The position numbers and the translations under genes are program-made. A DNA stretch of 64,000 nt, from the NCBI RefSeq assembly GCF_003952485.1, contig NZ_CP034447.1:806001-870000 (forward strand), in the 5' to 3' direction. This document shows, one piece after another, positions 32,200 to 40,619 of this stretch. Under the pieces are notes generated by a model, which was not told the DNA's origin, ran no database searches, and was given only the letters and a program-made list of their open reading frames with translations. Position 1 is the first letter of the stretch, and the number at the start of each line of letters is the position of its first letter. Origin of the DNA: Mesorhizobium sp. M1E.F.Ca.ET.045.02.1.1 (GTDB lineage: Bacteria; Pseudomonadota; Alphaproteobacteria; Rhizobiales; Rhizobiaceae).

Positions 32200-33174
32200 C
32201 TACTTGACGGCGCGGATCGCCTCCCAGTCCGCCTTGCGGTAGCCGAAGTCCTCGAACTTCACCTTCTCCATCACGGCGTTCTCGAAATCGGCCTTGTCGA
32301 CTTCGGTCACCGTCAAGCCCTTGCCCTTGAAGAACTGGACGAGCTTCTGCTCGCGTTCGACGATCTTCTTGGTGGCCCGGGCGGCCGCCTCCTGCATGAC
32401 CTCGGTGAAGATCGCCTTGTCCTCGTCCGAAAGCTGCGACCAGCGCGACTGCGAGACGATCGTGTTGAGATGATCGACGATGTGGCCGGTCAGCACGATG
32501 TTCTTCTGGACCTCGTAGAACTTCTTGGCTTCGATCGTGGTAAGCGGATTCTCCTGCGCCTCGACCGTGCCGTTCTGCAGCGCCAGATAAACTTCCGCGA
32601 AGGCGATTGGCGTGGTGTTGGCCCCGCAGGCCCGCGGCATGGCCAGATAGGCCGGCACGTCCGGAACGCGCATCTTCAGCCCCTGCATGTCGGAACACTT
32701 CTCAATCGGGCGGTTGGAGGTCGTCTGGCGCGTGCCGTAATAGGTGGTCGCGACGATGTGGTGGCCAGAGGCCTCCTCGTAGCCCTTCGTGAGTTGCTTG
32801 TAGATGTCGCTCTTGGTGTAGGCGAGCAAATGATCGGCATTGCGGAACGTGTAAGGGAAATAGGTCACGCCGATGGGCGGGTATTCGCGCGCGGCGAAAC
32901 TGGAGCCCGAGATGATGATATCGACCGTGCCGAGCGTCAGGCCCTGATTGATGTCGGCTTCCTTGCCGAGCTGCGAGGCCGGGAAGACGTCGATCTTGTA
33001 ACGGCCGTTGGTCCGCTTCTCTATCTCCTGCGCAGCCCACACGGATTCGGTGTGGAACGGTTCGGACGTTTCGTAGACATGCGCCCATTTCAACACGGTC
33101 TGCGCCGATGCAGCCGAGAACGGCAAGACGAGTGCGGCGATGGCGCCGAGAACTGCTGCGTATCGGAATTTCAT
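32200..33174 (-). CDS. TRAP transporter periplasmic binding protein (DctP-like)
   Basis: A 324-residue exported protein. Signal peptide MKFRYAAVLGAIAALVLPFS, cleaved near ASAQ; mature start TVLKWAHVYETSEPFHTESV. DctP features: EIEKRTNGRYKIDVFPASQL, the conserved Arg in the KMRVPDVP motif (pairs with the substrate carboxylate), and NPLTTIEAKKFYEVQKNIVL then TGH. It binds a sugar acid or other carboxylate and presents it to DctQM. The ATG at 33174 is the family start; the 16 extra upstream codons overlap the regulator gene region. It is the first transport gene after the repressor. Confidence 0.93.
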   Translation of the reverse strand: MKFRYAAVLGAIAALVLPFSAASAQTVLKWAHVYETSEPFHTESVWAAQEIEKRTNGRYKIDVFPASQLGKEADINQGLTLGTVDIIISGSSFAAREYPPIGVTYFPYTFRNADHLLAYTKSDIYKQLTKGYEEASGHHIVATTYYGTRQTTSNRPIEKCSDMQGLKMRVPDVPAYLAMPRACGANTTPIAFAEVYLALQNGTVEAQENPLTTIEAKKFYEVQKNIVLTGHIVDHLNTIVSQSRWSQLSDEDKAIFTEVMQEAAARATKKIVEREQKLVQFFKGKGLTVTEVDKADFENAVMEKVKFEDFGYRKADWEAIRAVK

Positions 33175-33218
33175 GGCAAGATCTCCTCCCTGTGATGATC
33201 GTCCGAACTGCCGCCCGG

Positions 33219-33965
33219 TCATTCCGTGTGAATGATGGGCGGTTCCTTCTTCCCCGCCGTCTTCGCGACAGCGGACCCCTCGCCGAAATTGCGCGAAAAC
33301 CTCTCTTGCGACAGCCGCAGATGGTGCCGCATGGCGGCCTTCGCTCCGCTGGCGTCGTGCACCGCGAGCGCGTCGCGCACCGCACGGTGCTCCTCCAAAG
33401 CCGCCTGCCAGGTGGTGCGATCCTCGAAATAGCTCGAAAGCCGCTCGAAATAGGGATTCATGCGCTGATCGAACAATTCGCCGACGACGCGCACGAGAAC
33501 GGCATTGCCGAGGATGGCCGCAACGCCCGTATGGAACTCGCGGTCGAGTGAAATCGTGGTCCTGGTCGGGTGGCGCTGCCGGTCCATCCGCCCGAGCAGC
33601 TTGTCCAGGATGCGAATATGCTCGGCTTTCACATGCTGGGCGGCTTCCTCGGCAATTGCGCCTTCGATGAATTCGCGGGCCCGCAGAAGCTCAAACGGCC
33701 CTTCTCCGGCGCTCGGCATCGGAGCCGAGCGGGGCGGCTCGGTCACGTAAATTCCCGAGCCGACCCGAATGCGGACGCGGCCTTCGACTTCAAGCGCGAT
33801 CAGCGCCTCGCGGATGGTCGGCCGCGAAATGCCCATGCGCTCGGCCAGCTCACGCTCGGTGGGAAGGCGATCACCGGCCGCGTATTCGCCGCTGTCGAAC
33901 AATTGCCGAAGCTGATCGGCAACCTGCCGGTACAGCCGGCGCGGAACGATGGCTTCGATCGGCAT
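33219..33965 (-). CDS. GntR-family (FadR/FCD subfamily) transcription regulator
   Basis: A 248-residue regulator: winged helix in residues about 8-75 (RLYRQVADQLRQLFDSGEYA, GDRLPTERELAERMGISRPT, IREALIALEVEGRVRIRVGS) and a helical FCD ligand domain with the metal/ligand residues D-x-x-x-H (LDREFHTGVAAIL) and H (EEHRAVRDAL; MRHHLRLSQERF). FadR-type regulators of uronate and gluconate-like pathways repress by default and release on binding the sugar acid. ATG 33965 is chosen because upstream codons lie in the operator. It precedes the TRAP-idnD genes by 44 nt and is probably autoregulated with them. Confidence 0.92.
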   Translation of the reverse strand: MPIEAIVPRRLYRQVADQLRQLFDSGEYAAGDRLPTERELAERMGISRPTIREALIALEVEGRVRIRVGSGIYVTEPPRSAPMPSAGEGPFELLRAREFIEGAIAEEAAQHVKAEHIRILDKLLGRMDRQRHPTRTTISLDREFHTGVAAILGNAVLVRVVGELFDQRMNPYFERLSSYFEDRTTWQAALEEHRAVRDALAVHDASGAKAAMRHHLRLSQERFSRNFGEGSAVAKTAGKKEPPIIHTE

Positions 33966-34011
33966 CGATGCCCAACCTCCCAGACAATGTCCAAGCCAAT
34001 ATGAATCGGTA

Positions 34012-34028
34012 AATTGGCCTGACCAATT
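34012..34028. promoter_or_regulatory. Palindromic operator candidate for the GntR regulator
   Basis: AATTGG-CCTGA-CCAATT, a perfect 6-bp inverted repeat with a 5-bp spacer, 47 nt upstream of the regulator start. The TTGG/CCAA half-sites and spacing suit a FadR-type dimer. Confidence 0.55.
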
Positions 34029-34150
34029 CAAAGTGTCGCAAAAGAGGTGGCGAGTCAACCGTAAGACCGTATGTCCGCCTCGGTGAGGTGGCTCACCCTA
34101 CACTGCGTGTCCGAGGGGCCGAGCAGATCCTCACCACAGGAGGACGAGCC

Positions 34151-34510
34151 GTGGCGGACTATAGAGAAGCATTTGTCAGAATCGATGTTGCGAAGCTGAA
34201 GAACGACTATTGCGGAGGCGGTCCGGGAAGGAGAAGTTCGCTTCTTCGGTGAGGTCGACGCGTCGGTAGCCAGCATGCGGCGGGTCATTGGCCGGATCGC
34301 CAGCCGCTTTGATCACGTGCATTTCTGCTACGAGGCTAGGCCGACAGGATACGGCCTTTATCGCCTGATCCAGTCGCTCGGGCATGAATGCACCGTGGTT
34401 GCGCCGTTGTACCGAGGAAGCCAGACGATCGGGTGAAGACGAATCGCCGAGACGCCATTGCCCTTGCCCAGCTATTGCGCGCCGGCGAACTGACTGCGGT
34501 GTCGGTTCCC
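34151..34510 (+). mobile_element. IS110-family transposase remnant
   Basis: Three frames successively carry one IS110 (DEDD) transposase N-terminus: VADYREAFVRIDVAKLKN, then IAEAVREGEVRFFGEVDASV, FDHVHFCYEARPTGYGLYRL and [10 protein letters not shown], then [20 protein letters not shown] with [13 protein letters not shown]. The first Asp of the active site and the K-T-N-R-R-D-A block are recognisable. At least two frameshifts and the loss of everything past about residue 120 mark it as dead. The sequence just after 34510 has TGTCCGG repeated at 34526 and 34550, perhaps the end of a second element. Confidence 0.75.
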
Positions 34511-34766
34511 GAGCGAAACCACTGTCCGGAAATTAACGGAACCCCTGTCCGGCTTTTGCGAAATGCGCACGGAAAGCACCTTCATTCGCCATTTCCTGGA
34601 TAAGCGGAAAATGCTGTTTGACGGCGAGGCCAGGCCGACGAGGTGCTGCCGGCACGATAGCGATGTGCCCCGCGACTTAGGCCGTTGGCCGCATTGCAAT
34701 GGACCTTCCGGGCCGACGAGGTTGAGCGGAACCCAGGCACCTTCCTCCTGGCGCTTTTCGATTTGA

Positions 34767-34791
34767 GGAACCCCCGAGGAGTGGGGCCGTT
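34767..34791 (+). promoter_or_regulatory. EcfG (general stress sigma) promoter
   Basis: GGAAC (34767-34771), 16 nt, CGTT (34788-34791), 37 nt before the ATG at 34829. Confidence 0.75.
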
Positions 34792-34828
34792 TCCTCGTTA
34801 GGAACCAAGTCGCTATTGGGAGGTGCAC

Positions 34829-35227
34829 ATGTCTATACGAATAGCCATCGCGTCGGCGTTCATCTTAGCGATCGCTTCGCCGGCCTTTGCCAACTGCACA
34901 CAGGAGTTGAAAGCACTCGAGCCAAATGTCATCACTGCCGAAACGGGCGCAGTCACTAACAAGTCGGGTATTCCGGCGACGAAGCACCAAGCCGAGGTCC
35001 TGGCCGGCAAGCAGCAGGGCGGCAATACTGAGGTCACTGGATCAACGGCGGGAGCTGTGAAGCCAACAACTCCTCATCAGGAGCAGGTGACTGGCAACCG
35101 CAGCGCCCAAAGCGCCGAACATCCCAGCGAACTGATGGCTGAAGCCCGTAAGATGGCCCAAGCTGGAGACGAACAAGGGTGCATGAAAAAACTGGCAGAA
35201 CTCAAGGACGCTCTTGGCATTAAGTGA
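34829..35227 (+). CDS. Small exported hypothetical protein
   Basis: 132 residues with a signal peptide (MSIRIAIASAFILAIASPAF, cut near AFAN), a first mature Cys (NCTQEL), a Thr/Gly/Gln-rich middle (KHQAEVLAGKQQGGNTEVTG), and a C-terminal helix with a second Cys (EQGCMKKLAELKDALGI). The two Cys could form a disulfide. Similar exported rhizobial proteins exist without a function. GGGAGG just before ATG 34829 supports this start over the GTG 2 codons upstream. An exact EcfG promoter makes it a likely general-stress gene. Confidence 0.8.
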   Translation: MSIRIAIASAFILAIASPAFANCTQELKALEPNVITAETGAVTNKSGIPATKHQAEVLAGKQQGGNTEVTGSTAGAVKPTTPHQEQVTGNRSAQSAEHPSELMAEARKMAQAGDEQGCMKKLAELKDALGIK

Positions 35228-35327
35228 CTGCCGACTCGATCAACATCGGTGCACCAATGGCCACGTGCCGCGGAGTGAGCCCAGGGCTCGCCGCGCACGA
35301 GTGCCTGTTTATACGGGCCAATCAGTC

Positions 35328-35522
35328 ATGAGCTCTCAGATGATCGCAGCGGTTCACAAGCTGGCGTCCGTCGGTGGATGGCTTATGCTGATGATTTTGT
35401 CTGCCGTGCTGCTTGATAACCTTGAGATCTGCTGCGGTTACCTTGATAAAGCTTGGATTGAAGCCAGGCGCAAAGAAATCTTTCGCTCCCATCCGTCCGA
35501 ATGTACGCATGAATGCGATTGA
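35328..35522 (+). CDS. Small membrane protein, hypothetical
   Basis: 64 residues: MSSQMIAAVHKLASVGGWLM, one membrane helix (LMLMILSAVLLDNLEICCGY), then a charged tail with two cysteines and His (SHPSECTHECD). The Cys/His-rich end could bind metal. ATG 35328 has no clear ribosome-binding site; the frame is open upstream to 35214. No family recognised. Confidence 0.35.
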   Translation: MSSQMIAAVHKLASVGGWLMLMILSAVLLDNLEICCGYLDKAWIEARRKEIFRSHPSECTHECD

Positions 35523-36833
35523 GGCTGTCCCCATCTTCCCCGCGAAAGTGTGAGGGGGCAGGCCTACAAAACGACGCGCCGCAGTAGTTTCCTCACGTCG
35601 CCACAAGTAAAATCGTCGAAGCCGGCATGGCGCCCGAGGCCATAAGATTCCGCCGCTGTGTGGGATTGCTGCGATCGTCACCGCTCTACTCCTACAATAA
35701 AATCGGTAACATAGCCGTGATTAGTTGTCAGGTGCCCCCTTGTAGCCGCACACACATAATATTTATAACATTTAGACAAGCCTAATTTTAGTTAGACTTT
35801 TCTGCTTACCCGGGATGGTATACAAGCTAACAGCCTTCGCCACAGGCAGCTCTGCCGCTCGACGCTTATCGACAAACCTTCGGCCGGAAGGCACACGCTA
35901 TGATGTGATGGGCAGCTTGGCTTGTGGTGGGCGGATCCGGTGTCGCACAAACCACAGGCACCGTAGCACGAAGCTTCGCGCATTTATGTTAGGATGCTTA
36001 GCCCCTATATGGCGAATGAGGGTTGTGGATAGTAACGGCATATTCACCATACCAGGGCATCTTGATTGAAGGCGCTTCCGTCGCGCCTACCCTGAGCCTG
36101 CGTCATTGACGACGCACCCCCGCCGAATACCGGCGGCCGACGTTTTCATGTACCCCAACCGCCGCGCAGTCGCCTACCTAGGCTCAAGCGCTTTTCACGT
36201 AGCTGCTTCGCTAATCACAAACGAGCGGAATCTCGAGGTGAACCGGGCCTACTATTTACGAATGCTCTCTAGCTTGCGGGCCGGCGGTGCCTAGGTGTTT
36301 AGCATGCCTTCAACTCCGTTTATGCTATAGCGGAAGCCGTTCTGGCCGGGCTGGGTTGCTCTGTCTCGATGAAGCTCGTTATGGCCGCGGAATCCACCGT
36401 GAAGCCAGACGCCTGTCTGGCAATCGAATTCCAACACCAAAAAGTCTGAACATCGGAATTTTAAGTCCGAGTCTGACTCTGAGAACAGGCGGTTCCGAGC
36501 CTGTCCATAGGGCATGGCCGCCTTTCGGGAGATCACTTAGAGGCCTGATCGAGACAGCCCCGCTTGCGATGCCACGGCTCACAGTCAGGCGCAAAAATCT
36601 CGTCGGTCGGAAGTCCGAATGGCCCTAAAGCTTGCCCGAGCAGACTGATGGTGCACGCGGCACGCCAGCCGCCTGCACAATATTTAGGCCGCCTGCCTGC
36701 TGGGTGCATCGCAGGGTGATGGAGGCGATCCAAATCTATTGGGAAAGCCCGATTCGCGCTGATTTCGACGGTTTGGCACGGCTGTTGCTTGGCCCTGACG
36801 ACCAATCGGTTTCGTTCAGTCAAAGAGGGAAAG
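35523..36833. other. Gene-poor region with AT-rich patch
   Basis: No coding frame here is convincing. The stretch 35740-35810 is distinctly AT-rich (ATAATATTTATAACATTTAG) in an otherwise GC-rich window. A 62-residue frame at 36106-36294 (NRRAVAYLGSSAFHVAASLI) has a fairly natural composition but no start signal or family. It may be a scar of a lost insertion between the IS110 remnant and the amino acid transporter. Confidence 0.4.
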
Positions 36834-37625
36834 ATGAACCGTCGCAATCTGTGCATGCTGGCCTTCGCCGCCCTGGTTGGAATGGCCATGGCTCCGTCTC
36901 CGCGGGCGCGGGCTGACGCTTTGAGCAACATCGGCACGCGGGGCACCGTCCGCATTGCCGTCCCACAGGATTTCCCGCCCTTCGGCAGTGTCGGTGCCGA
37001 CATGACACCGCAAGGCTACGATATTGATATGGCTAATTTGATCGGAGAAAAGCTCGGCGCCAGGGTCGAAATCGTCCCGGTCACCAGCGCCAACCGCATA
37101 CCCTATCTTCAGACCAACAAGGTCGACCTAGTCATTTCGAGCCTCGGGAAGAACCCGGATCGCGAGAAGGTCATCGACTTCTCCAGCGCCTACGCCCCCT
37201 TCTACAACGGCGTGTTCGCCCCGGCAGATGTCGCGGTCGCCAAGGCCGAAGACCTCGCCGGCAAGACCGTCGGCGTCACCCGCGGCGCGATCGAAGACCT
37301 CGAACTGACCAAGGTCGCGCCCGCGAGCGCCGATATCAAGCGTTACGAGGACAACAACGGCACCATTTCCGCTTTTCTTTCAGGCCAGGTCGATGTGATC
37401 GCGACCGGCAATGTCGTCGCGGCCGCCATCATCGAAAAGAACCCGCCCAAGCGGCCCGAACTCAAATTCCTGATCAAGAACTCGCCTTGCTATATCGGCA
37501 TGAACAAGCAAGAGCCGGCGTTGATGGCCAAGATCAACGGCATCATCGCCGCCGCCAAGTCCGACGGGACCCTCAATGCAATCTCCGAGAAATGGCTGAA
37601 GGTCGACCTGCCGGCGGATCTGTGA
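36834..37625 (+). CDS. Polar amino acid ABC transporter, substrate-binding protein
   Basis: 263 residues. Signal peptide MNRRNLCMLAFAALVGMAMA, cleaved near ARAD. The SBP_bac_3 fold shows GTVRIAVPQDFPPFGSVGAD, GYDIDMANLIGEKLG, VDLVISSLGKNPDREKVIDF (Arg binding the substrate carboxylate) and LAGKTVGVTRGAIEDLELTK. It captures an amino acid in the periplasm for the two permeases and ATPase that follow directly. GAGGGA before ATG 36834 supports the start. The specific amino acid cannot be read from sequence. Confidence 0.93.
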   Translation: MNRRNLCMLAFAALVGMAMAPSPRARADALSNIGTRGTVRIAVPQDFPPFGSVGADMTPQGYDIDMANLIGEKLGARVEIVPVTSANRIPYLQTNKVDLVISSLGKNPDREKVIDFSSAYAPFYNGVFAPADVAVAKAEDLAGKTVGVTRGAIEDLELTKVAPASADIKRYEDNNGTISAFLSGQVDVIATGNVVAAAIIEKNPPKRPELKFLIKNSPCYIGMNKQEPALMAKINGIIAAAKSDGTLNAISEKWLKVDLPADL

Positions 37626-37638
37626 TCCCCGGCTAATC

Positions 37639-38310
37639 ATGAGCTCTCACTTCGATTTCGGCTGGCTGATCGATTATTTGCCGGTACTGCTCAAGGGTAT
37701 CCGCATCACCGTGCAGCTCATCTTGATCGGCGCGACATTCGGCGTGGCGCTGGGCATTGCCTGCGCCTGGGTCCGCGCCCTCGGGCCGAGGTGGCTGAAA
37801 CCCGTTGTCACGATCTATGTCGAACTGATCCGCAACACGCCCTTCCTCATCCAGCTGTTCTTCATCTTCTTCGGCTTGCCGTCGCTCGGCATCAAGATGT
37901 CGGAACTGACCGCTGCCAACCTCGCCATGATCGTGAACCTCGGCGCCTATAGCTGCGAGATCATCCGCGCCGGCATCCAGGCTACGCCGCGCGGCCAGTT
38001 CGAAGCCGGCGCCAGCCTCGCAATGAGCCCCTTCCAGACCTTCTGGCATGTGGTTCTGGTCCCGGCGCTGCAGCGCATCTGGCCGGCGTTGTCGTCGCAG
38101 GTCGTCATCGTCATGCTGGGTTCGGCCGTGGTTTCGCAGATCGCCGCCGAGGACCTGACCTTCGCCGCCAACTTCATCCAGTCGCGCACCTTCAGAGCCT
38201 TCGAAACCTACATCGTCTCGACCCTGATCTACCTGGCCCTTGCGATCCTCCTGCGCCAGCTACTGGCCGGCCTGGGCTGGATGCTGTTCCCGAGGAAGGC
38301 GTCACGATGA
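37639..38310 (+). CDS. Polar amino acid ABC transporter, permease
   Basis: A 223-residue HisM/HisQ-type permease with five helices: YLPVLLKGIRITVQLILIGA, VTIYVELIRNTPFLIQLFFI (family RNTPFLxQ motif), AYSCEIIRAGIQATPRGQFE (EAA coupling loop: EAGASLAMSPFQTFWHVVLV) and a C-terminal helix. It starts 13 nt after the binding-protein stop and is followed 10 nt later by the second permease, so it forms a heterodimer with it. Confidence 0.93.
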   Translation: MSSHFDFGWLIDYLPVLLKGIRITVQLILIGATFGVALGIACAWVRALGPRWLKPVVTIYVELIRNTPFLIQLFFIFFGLPSLGIKMSELTAANLAMIVNLGAYSCEIIRAGIQATPRGQFEAGASLAMSPFQTFWHVVLVPALQRIWPALSSQVVIVMLGSAVVSQIAAEDLTFAANFIQSRTFRAFETYIVSTLIYLALAILLRQLLAGLGWMLFPRKASR

Positions 38311-38320
38311 GACATGCGCC

Positions 38321-38980
38321 ATGACCCAGTTCACCTTCTGGGACATCCTGCGCAACCTGCTGCTGGCCGCGCGCTGGACCGTTCTGCTGTCGCTGGTCTC
38401 CTTCATCGGTGGCGGCATCGTCGGCACGGCCCTGCTTTTTCTGCGCATCGGCGGCCGGCGTGAGACGCGGCTTCTGTCACGCGGCTATATCCAACTGTTC
38501 CAAGGCACGCCGCTCTTGATGCAGCTTTTTCTCGCCTTCTTCGGCCTTGGCCTGTTCGGTATCGACGTTCCCGCCTGGCTTGCCGCGACTGTCGCGCTCG
38601 TCCTGTGGACCGCCGCCTTCCTCGCCGAAATCTGGCGCGGTTGCGTCGAGAGCATCGGCAAAGGGCAATGGGAGGCATCAGCAAGCCTTGGCATGGGTTA
38701 TCTCCAGCAGATGCGCTACGTCATCCTGCCGCAGGCGCTGAAAGTGGCGGTGCCGCCGACGGTCGGCTTTTCGGTACAGGTTGTGAAGGGCACTGCGCTC
38801 ACCTCCATCATCGGTTTCGTCGAATTGTCGAAGGCCGGTTCGATCGTCACCAACGCCACGTTCCAGCCGTTCACGGTCTACGGCCTGGTCGCGCTCATAT
38901 ATTTTGCCTTGTGCTGGCCGCTGTCGAAATTGAGCCAGCTGCTGGAAAGGAAGCTCCATGTCGCTCATCGCAATCACTGA
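38321..38980 (+). CDS. Polar amino acid ABC transporter, second permease
   Basis: A 219-residue permease of the same family: LLLAARWTVLLSLVSFIGGG, YIQLFQGTPLLMQLFLAFFG (QGTPLLMQ motif), WRGCVESIGKGQWEASASLG (EAA loop) and MRYVILPQALKVAVPPTVGF. ATG 38321 is preferred to the upstream frame that lies inside the first permease. Its end overlaps the ATPase start by 23 bp, so the four genes make one tightly packed operon. Confidence 0.93.
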   Translation: MTQFTFWDILRNLLLAARWTVLLSLVSFIGGGIVGTALLFLRIGGRRETRLLSRGYIQLFQGTPLLMQLFLAFFGLGLFGIDVPAWLAATVALVLWTAAFLAEIWRGCVESIGKGQWEASASLGMGYLQQMRYVILPQALKVAVPPTVGFSVQVVKGTALTSIIGFVELSKAGSIVTNATFQPFTVYGLVALIYFALCWPLSKLSQLLERKLHVAHRNH

Positions 38981-39683
38981 GGTGAAGAAGCGCTTCGGCG
39001 ACAACGAGGTGCTGAAGGGTATTTCCATCGATATCGCTCCAGGCGAGGTCGTCGCCATCATCGGCAAGAGCGGCTCCGGCAAGTCGACGCTGCTGCGTTG
39101 CATCAACGGGCTCGAGACTATCGATGAAGGCTCGATCGTCGTCGCCGGCGTCCAGTTGCTGCCCGATGAGACACATCTCAAGGCCCTGCGCCTAAAGGTC
39201 GGCATGATCTTCCAGCAATTCAACCTGTTCCCGCATCTCACGGCTGGCGGCAATGTCATGCTGTCGCAGATGGTGGTGAAGAAGACGCCGAAAAAGAATG
39301 CCGAGGCGGTCGCGCGAAAGATGCTCGACCGCGTCGGCCTCGCCCACAAGTTCGACGCATTGCCGGACGAGCTTTCAGGCGGCCAGCAGCAGCGTGTGGC
39401 GATCGCCCGGGCGCTCGCCATGCAGCCGATCGCGCTGCTATGCGACGAGATCACTTCGGCGCTCGACCCCGAGCTCGTCGCCGAGGTGCTGGCCGTCGTC
39501 AAGGAACTGGCCGCGCAAGGCATGACGCTGGTGATGGTTACGCATGAGATGCGCTTCGCACGCGATGTCTGCTCGCGCGTCGTCTTCATGCATCAGGGTC
39601 GCGTCCACGAGATCGGTGCCCCCGGTGAGGTCTTCGCCAATCCCAGAACGCCGGAACTCAGGCAGTTCCTTGGAGCGAACTAG
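38958..39683 (+). CDS. Polar amino acid ABC transporter, ATP-binding protein
   Basis: 241 residues. Walker A GKSGSGKST (about 37-45), Q-loop MIFQQFNLFPHL, signature LSGGQQQRVAIARAL, Walker B LLCDEITSALDPEL and switch VTHEMRFARDV. The Cys in place of a hydrophobic residue before the catalytic DE (LLCDE) is within family variation. It is of the HisP/GlnQ type and drives import by the preceding permeases. The stop is followed by 214 nt before queC. Confidence 0.95.
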   Translation: MSLIAITEVKKRFGDNEVLKGISIDIAPGEVVAIIGKSGSGKSTLLRCINGLETIDEGSIVVAGVQLLPDETHLKALRLKVGMIFQQFNLFPHLTAGGNVMLSQMVVKKTPKKNAEAVARKMLDRVGLAHKFDALPDELSGGQQQRVAIARALAMQPIALLCDEITSALDPELVAEVLAVVKELAAQGMTLVMVTHEMRFARDVCSRVVFMHQGRVHEIGAPGEVFANPRTPELRQFLGAN

Positions 39684-39858
39684 ACGTCATGCAGATTGTC
39701 ACGACGATCAGGCGGGCGATGCGACCGCGGCGCGCTCATTGACATCGGCACAACACTGGCTATTTGTAGCGCCGGAAAGTGGATGGAGCGTTCCGTCCGC
39801 TTCGCGGATGGCGCCCCTACCCGTGTGATCCGCTAAACGTCCATCGGCACGTGAGCCG

Positions 39859-39892
39859 ATCCGGTCGCAGCCTACCCGGTAAAAACAAGGAA
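39859..39892 (+). promoter_or_regulatory. preQ1-I riboswitch overlapping the queC ribosome-binding site
   Basis: Stem CCGG (39861-39864) pairs with CCGG (39876-39879). The loop starts TCGCAG and ends with the C (39875) that would recognise preQ1. An A-rich tail AAAAACAAGG (39881-39890) follows. Core blocks GGTCGCAG, ACCC and ACAAGG agree with the known preQ1-I type II aptamer. The tail includes the queC Shine-Dalgarno (AAGGA), so pseudoknot formation on binding preQ1 would block translation. This fits the downstream queuosine genes. Confidence 0.75.
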
Positions 39893-39897
39893 GCCTG

Positions 39898-40608
39898 GTG
39901 AAGACAATCGTTATCTGTTCCGGCGGATTGGATTCCGTCACGCTCGCCTACAAGGTCGCAGCCGAAAGAGCCCTCACCCGTCTCGTGTCGTTTGACTACG
40001 GCCAGCGCCATAAAAAGGAGCTGGACTTTGCGCGGATGTGCGCCTTGCGCCTCGGCGTGCCGCACGACGTGGTCGATATCACCGCGGTCGGACGCCTCCT
40101 GACGGGATCGGCGCTGACCAGCGGCGGCCCGGTCCCCGAGGGGCACTATGCGGAAGACAGCATGCGCGTCACTGTCGTACCCAATCGCAACGCGATCATG
40201 TTGGCGGTAGCCTTTGGTATAGCCGCGGCGGAACAGGCCGATGCCGTGGCGGCAGCGGTCCACGGCGGGGATCATTTCATCTATCCGGACTGCCGCCCGG
40301 CTTTCGTCGAAGCCTTCGAGGCCATGCAGCACCACGCGCTGCAGGGACTGGCGAGGATCGCCCTTTACGCACCGTTCTTGCAACTGAGCAAAGCCGACAT
40401 TGTCAGTGAAGGCGCGCGCCTAGGCGTGCCCTTCGAGGAAACCTGGTCGTGTTACCAGGGCGGGGCTCATCATTGCGGTCGTTGCGGCACCTGCGTCGAG
40501 CGGCGCGAGGCCTTTCACCTCGCTGCTCAAAACGATCCAACATCTTACGAAGACCCGGATTACTGGATCGAAGCTTGCCAGGAATACCAGACAACGCAAC
40601 GGCAATAG
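39898..40608 (+). CDS. queC: 7-cyano-7-deazaguanine synthase
   Basis: Converts 7-carboxy-7-deazaguanine to preQ0 with ATP and ammonia. The PP-loop is ICSGGLDSVTLAYK (about 5-18), followed by FDYGQRHKKELDFA, VPNRNAIML and the zinc site CGRCGTCVERREAF with the upstream Cys in SCYQGG. 236 residues, family-typical. The start codon is GTG at 39898, with AAGGA 7 nt upstream inside the riboswitch tail. It is followed 11 nt later by queD, and queE overlaps queD, giving a queCDE operon; queF/queG and tgt are not in the window. Confidence 0.95.
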   Translation: MKTIVICSGGLDSVTLAYKVAAERALTRLVSFDYGQRHKKELDFARMCALRLGVPHDVVDITAVGRLLTGSALTSGGPVPEGHYAEDSMRVTVVPNRNAIMLAVAFGIAAAEQADAVAAAVHGGDHFIYPDCRPAFVEAFEAMQHHALQGLARIALYAPFLQLSKADIVSEGARLGVPFEETWSCYQGGAHHCGRCGTCVERREAFHLAAQNDPTSYEDPDYWIEACQEYQTTQRQ

Positions 40609-40619
40609 GGCGCGCAGTC

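Noticed and set aside
34515..34766. Possible IS21-type end after the IS110 remnant
   Set aside because: Two TGTCCGG copies and odd composition hint at an IS end, but no transposase residue string or terminal inverted repeat can be shown, so it is mentioned only in the IS110 entry.
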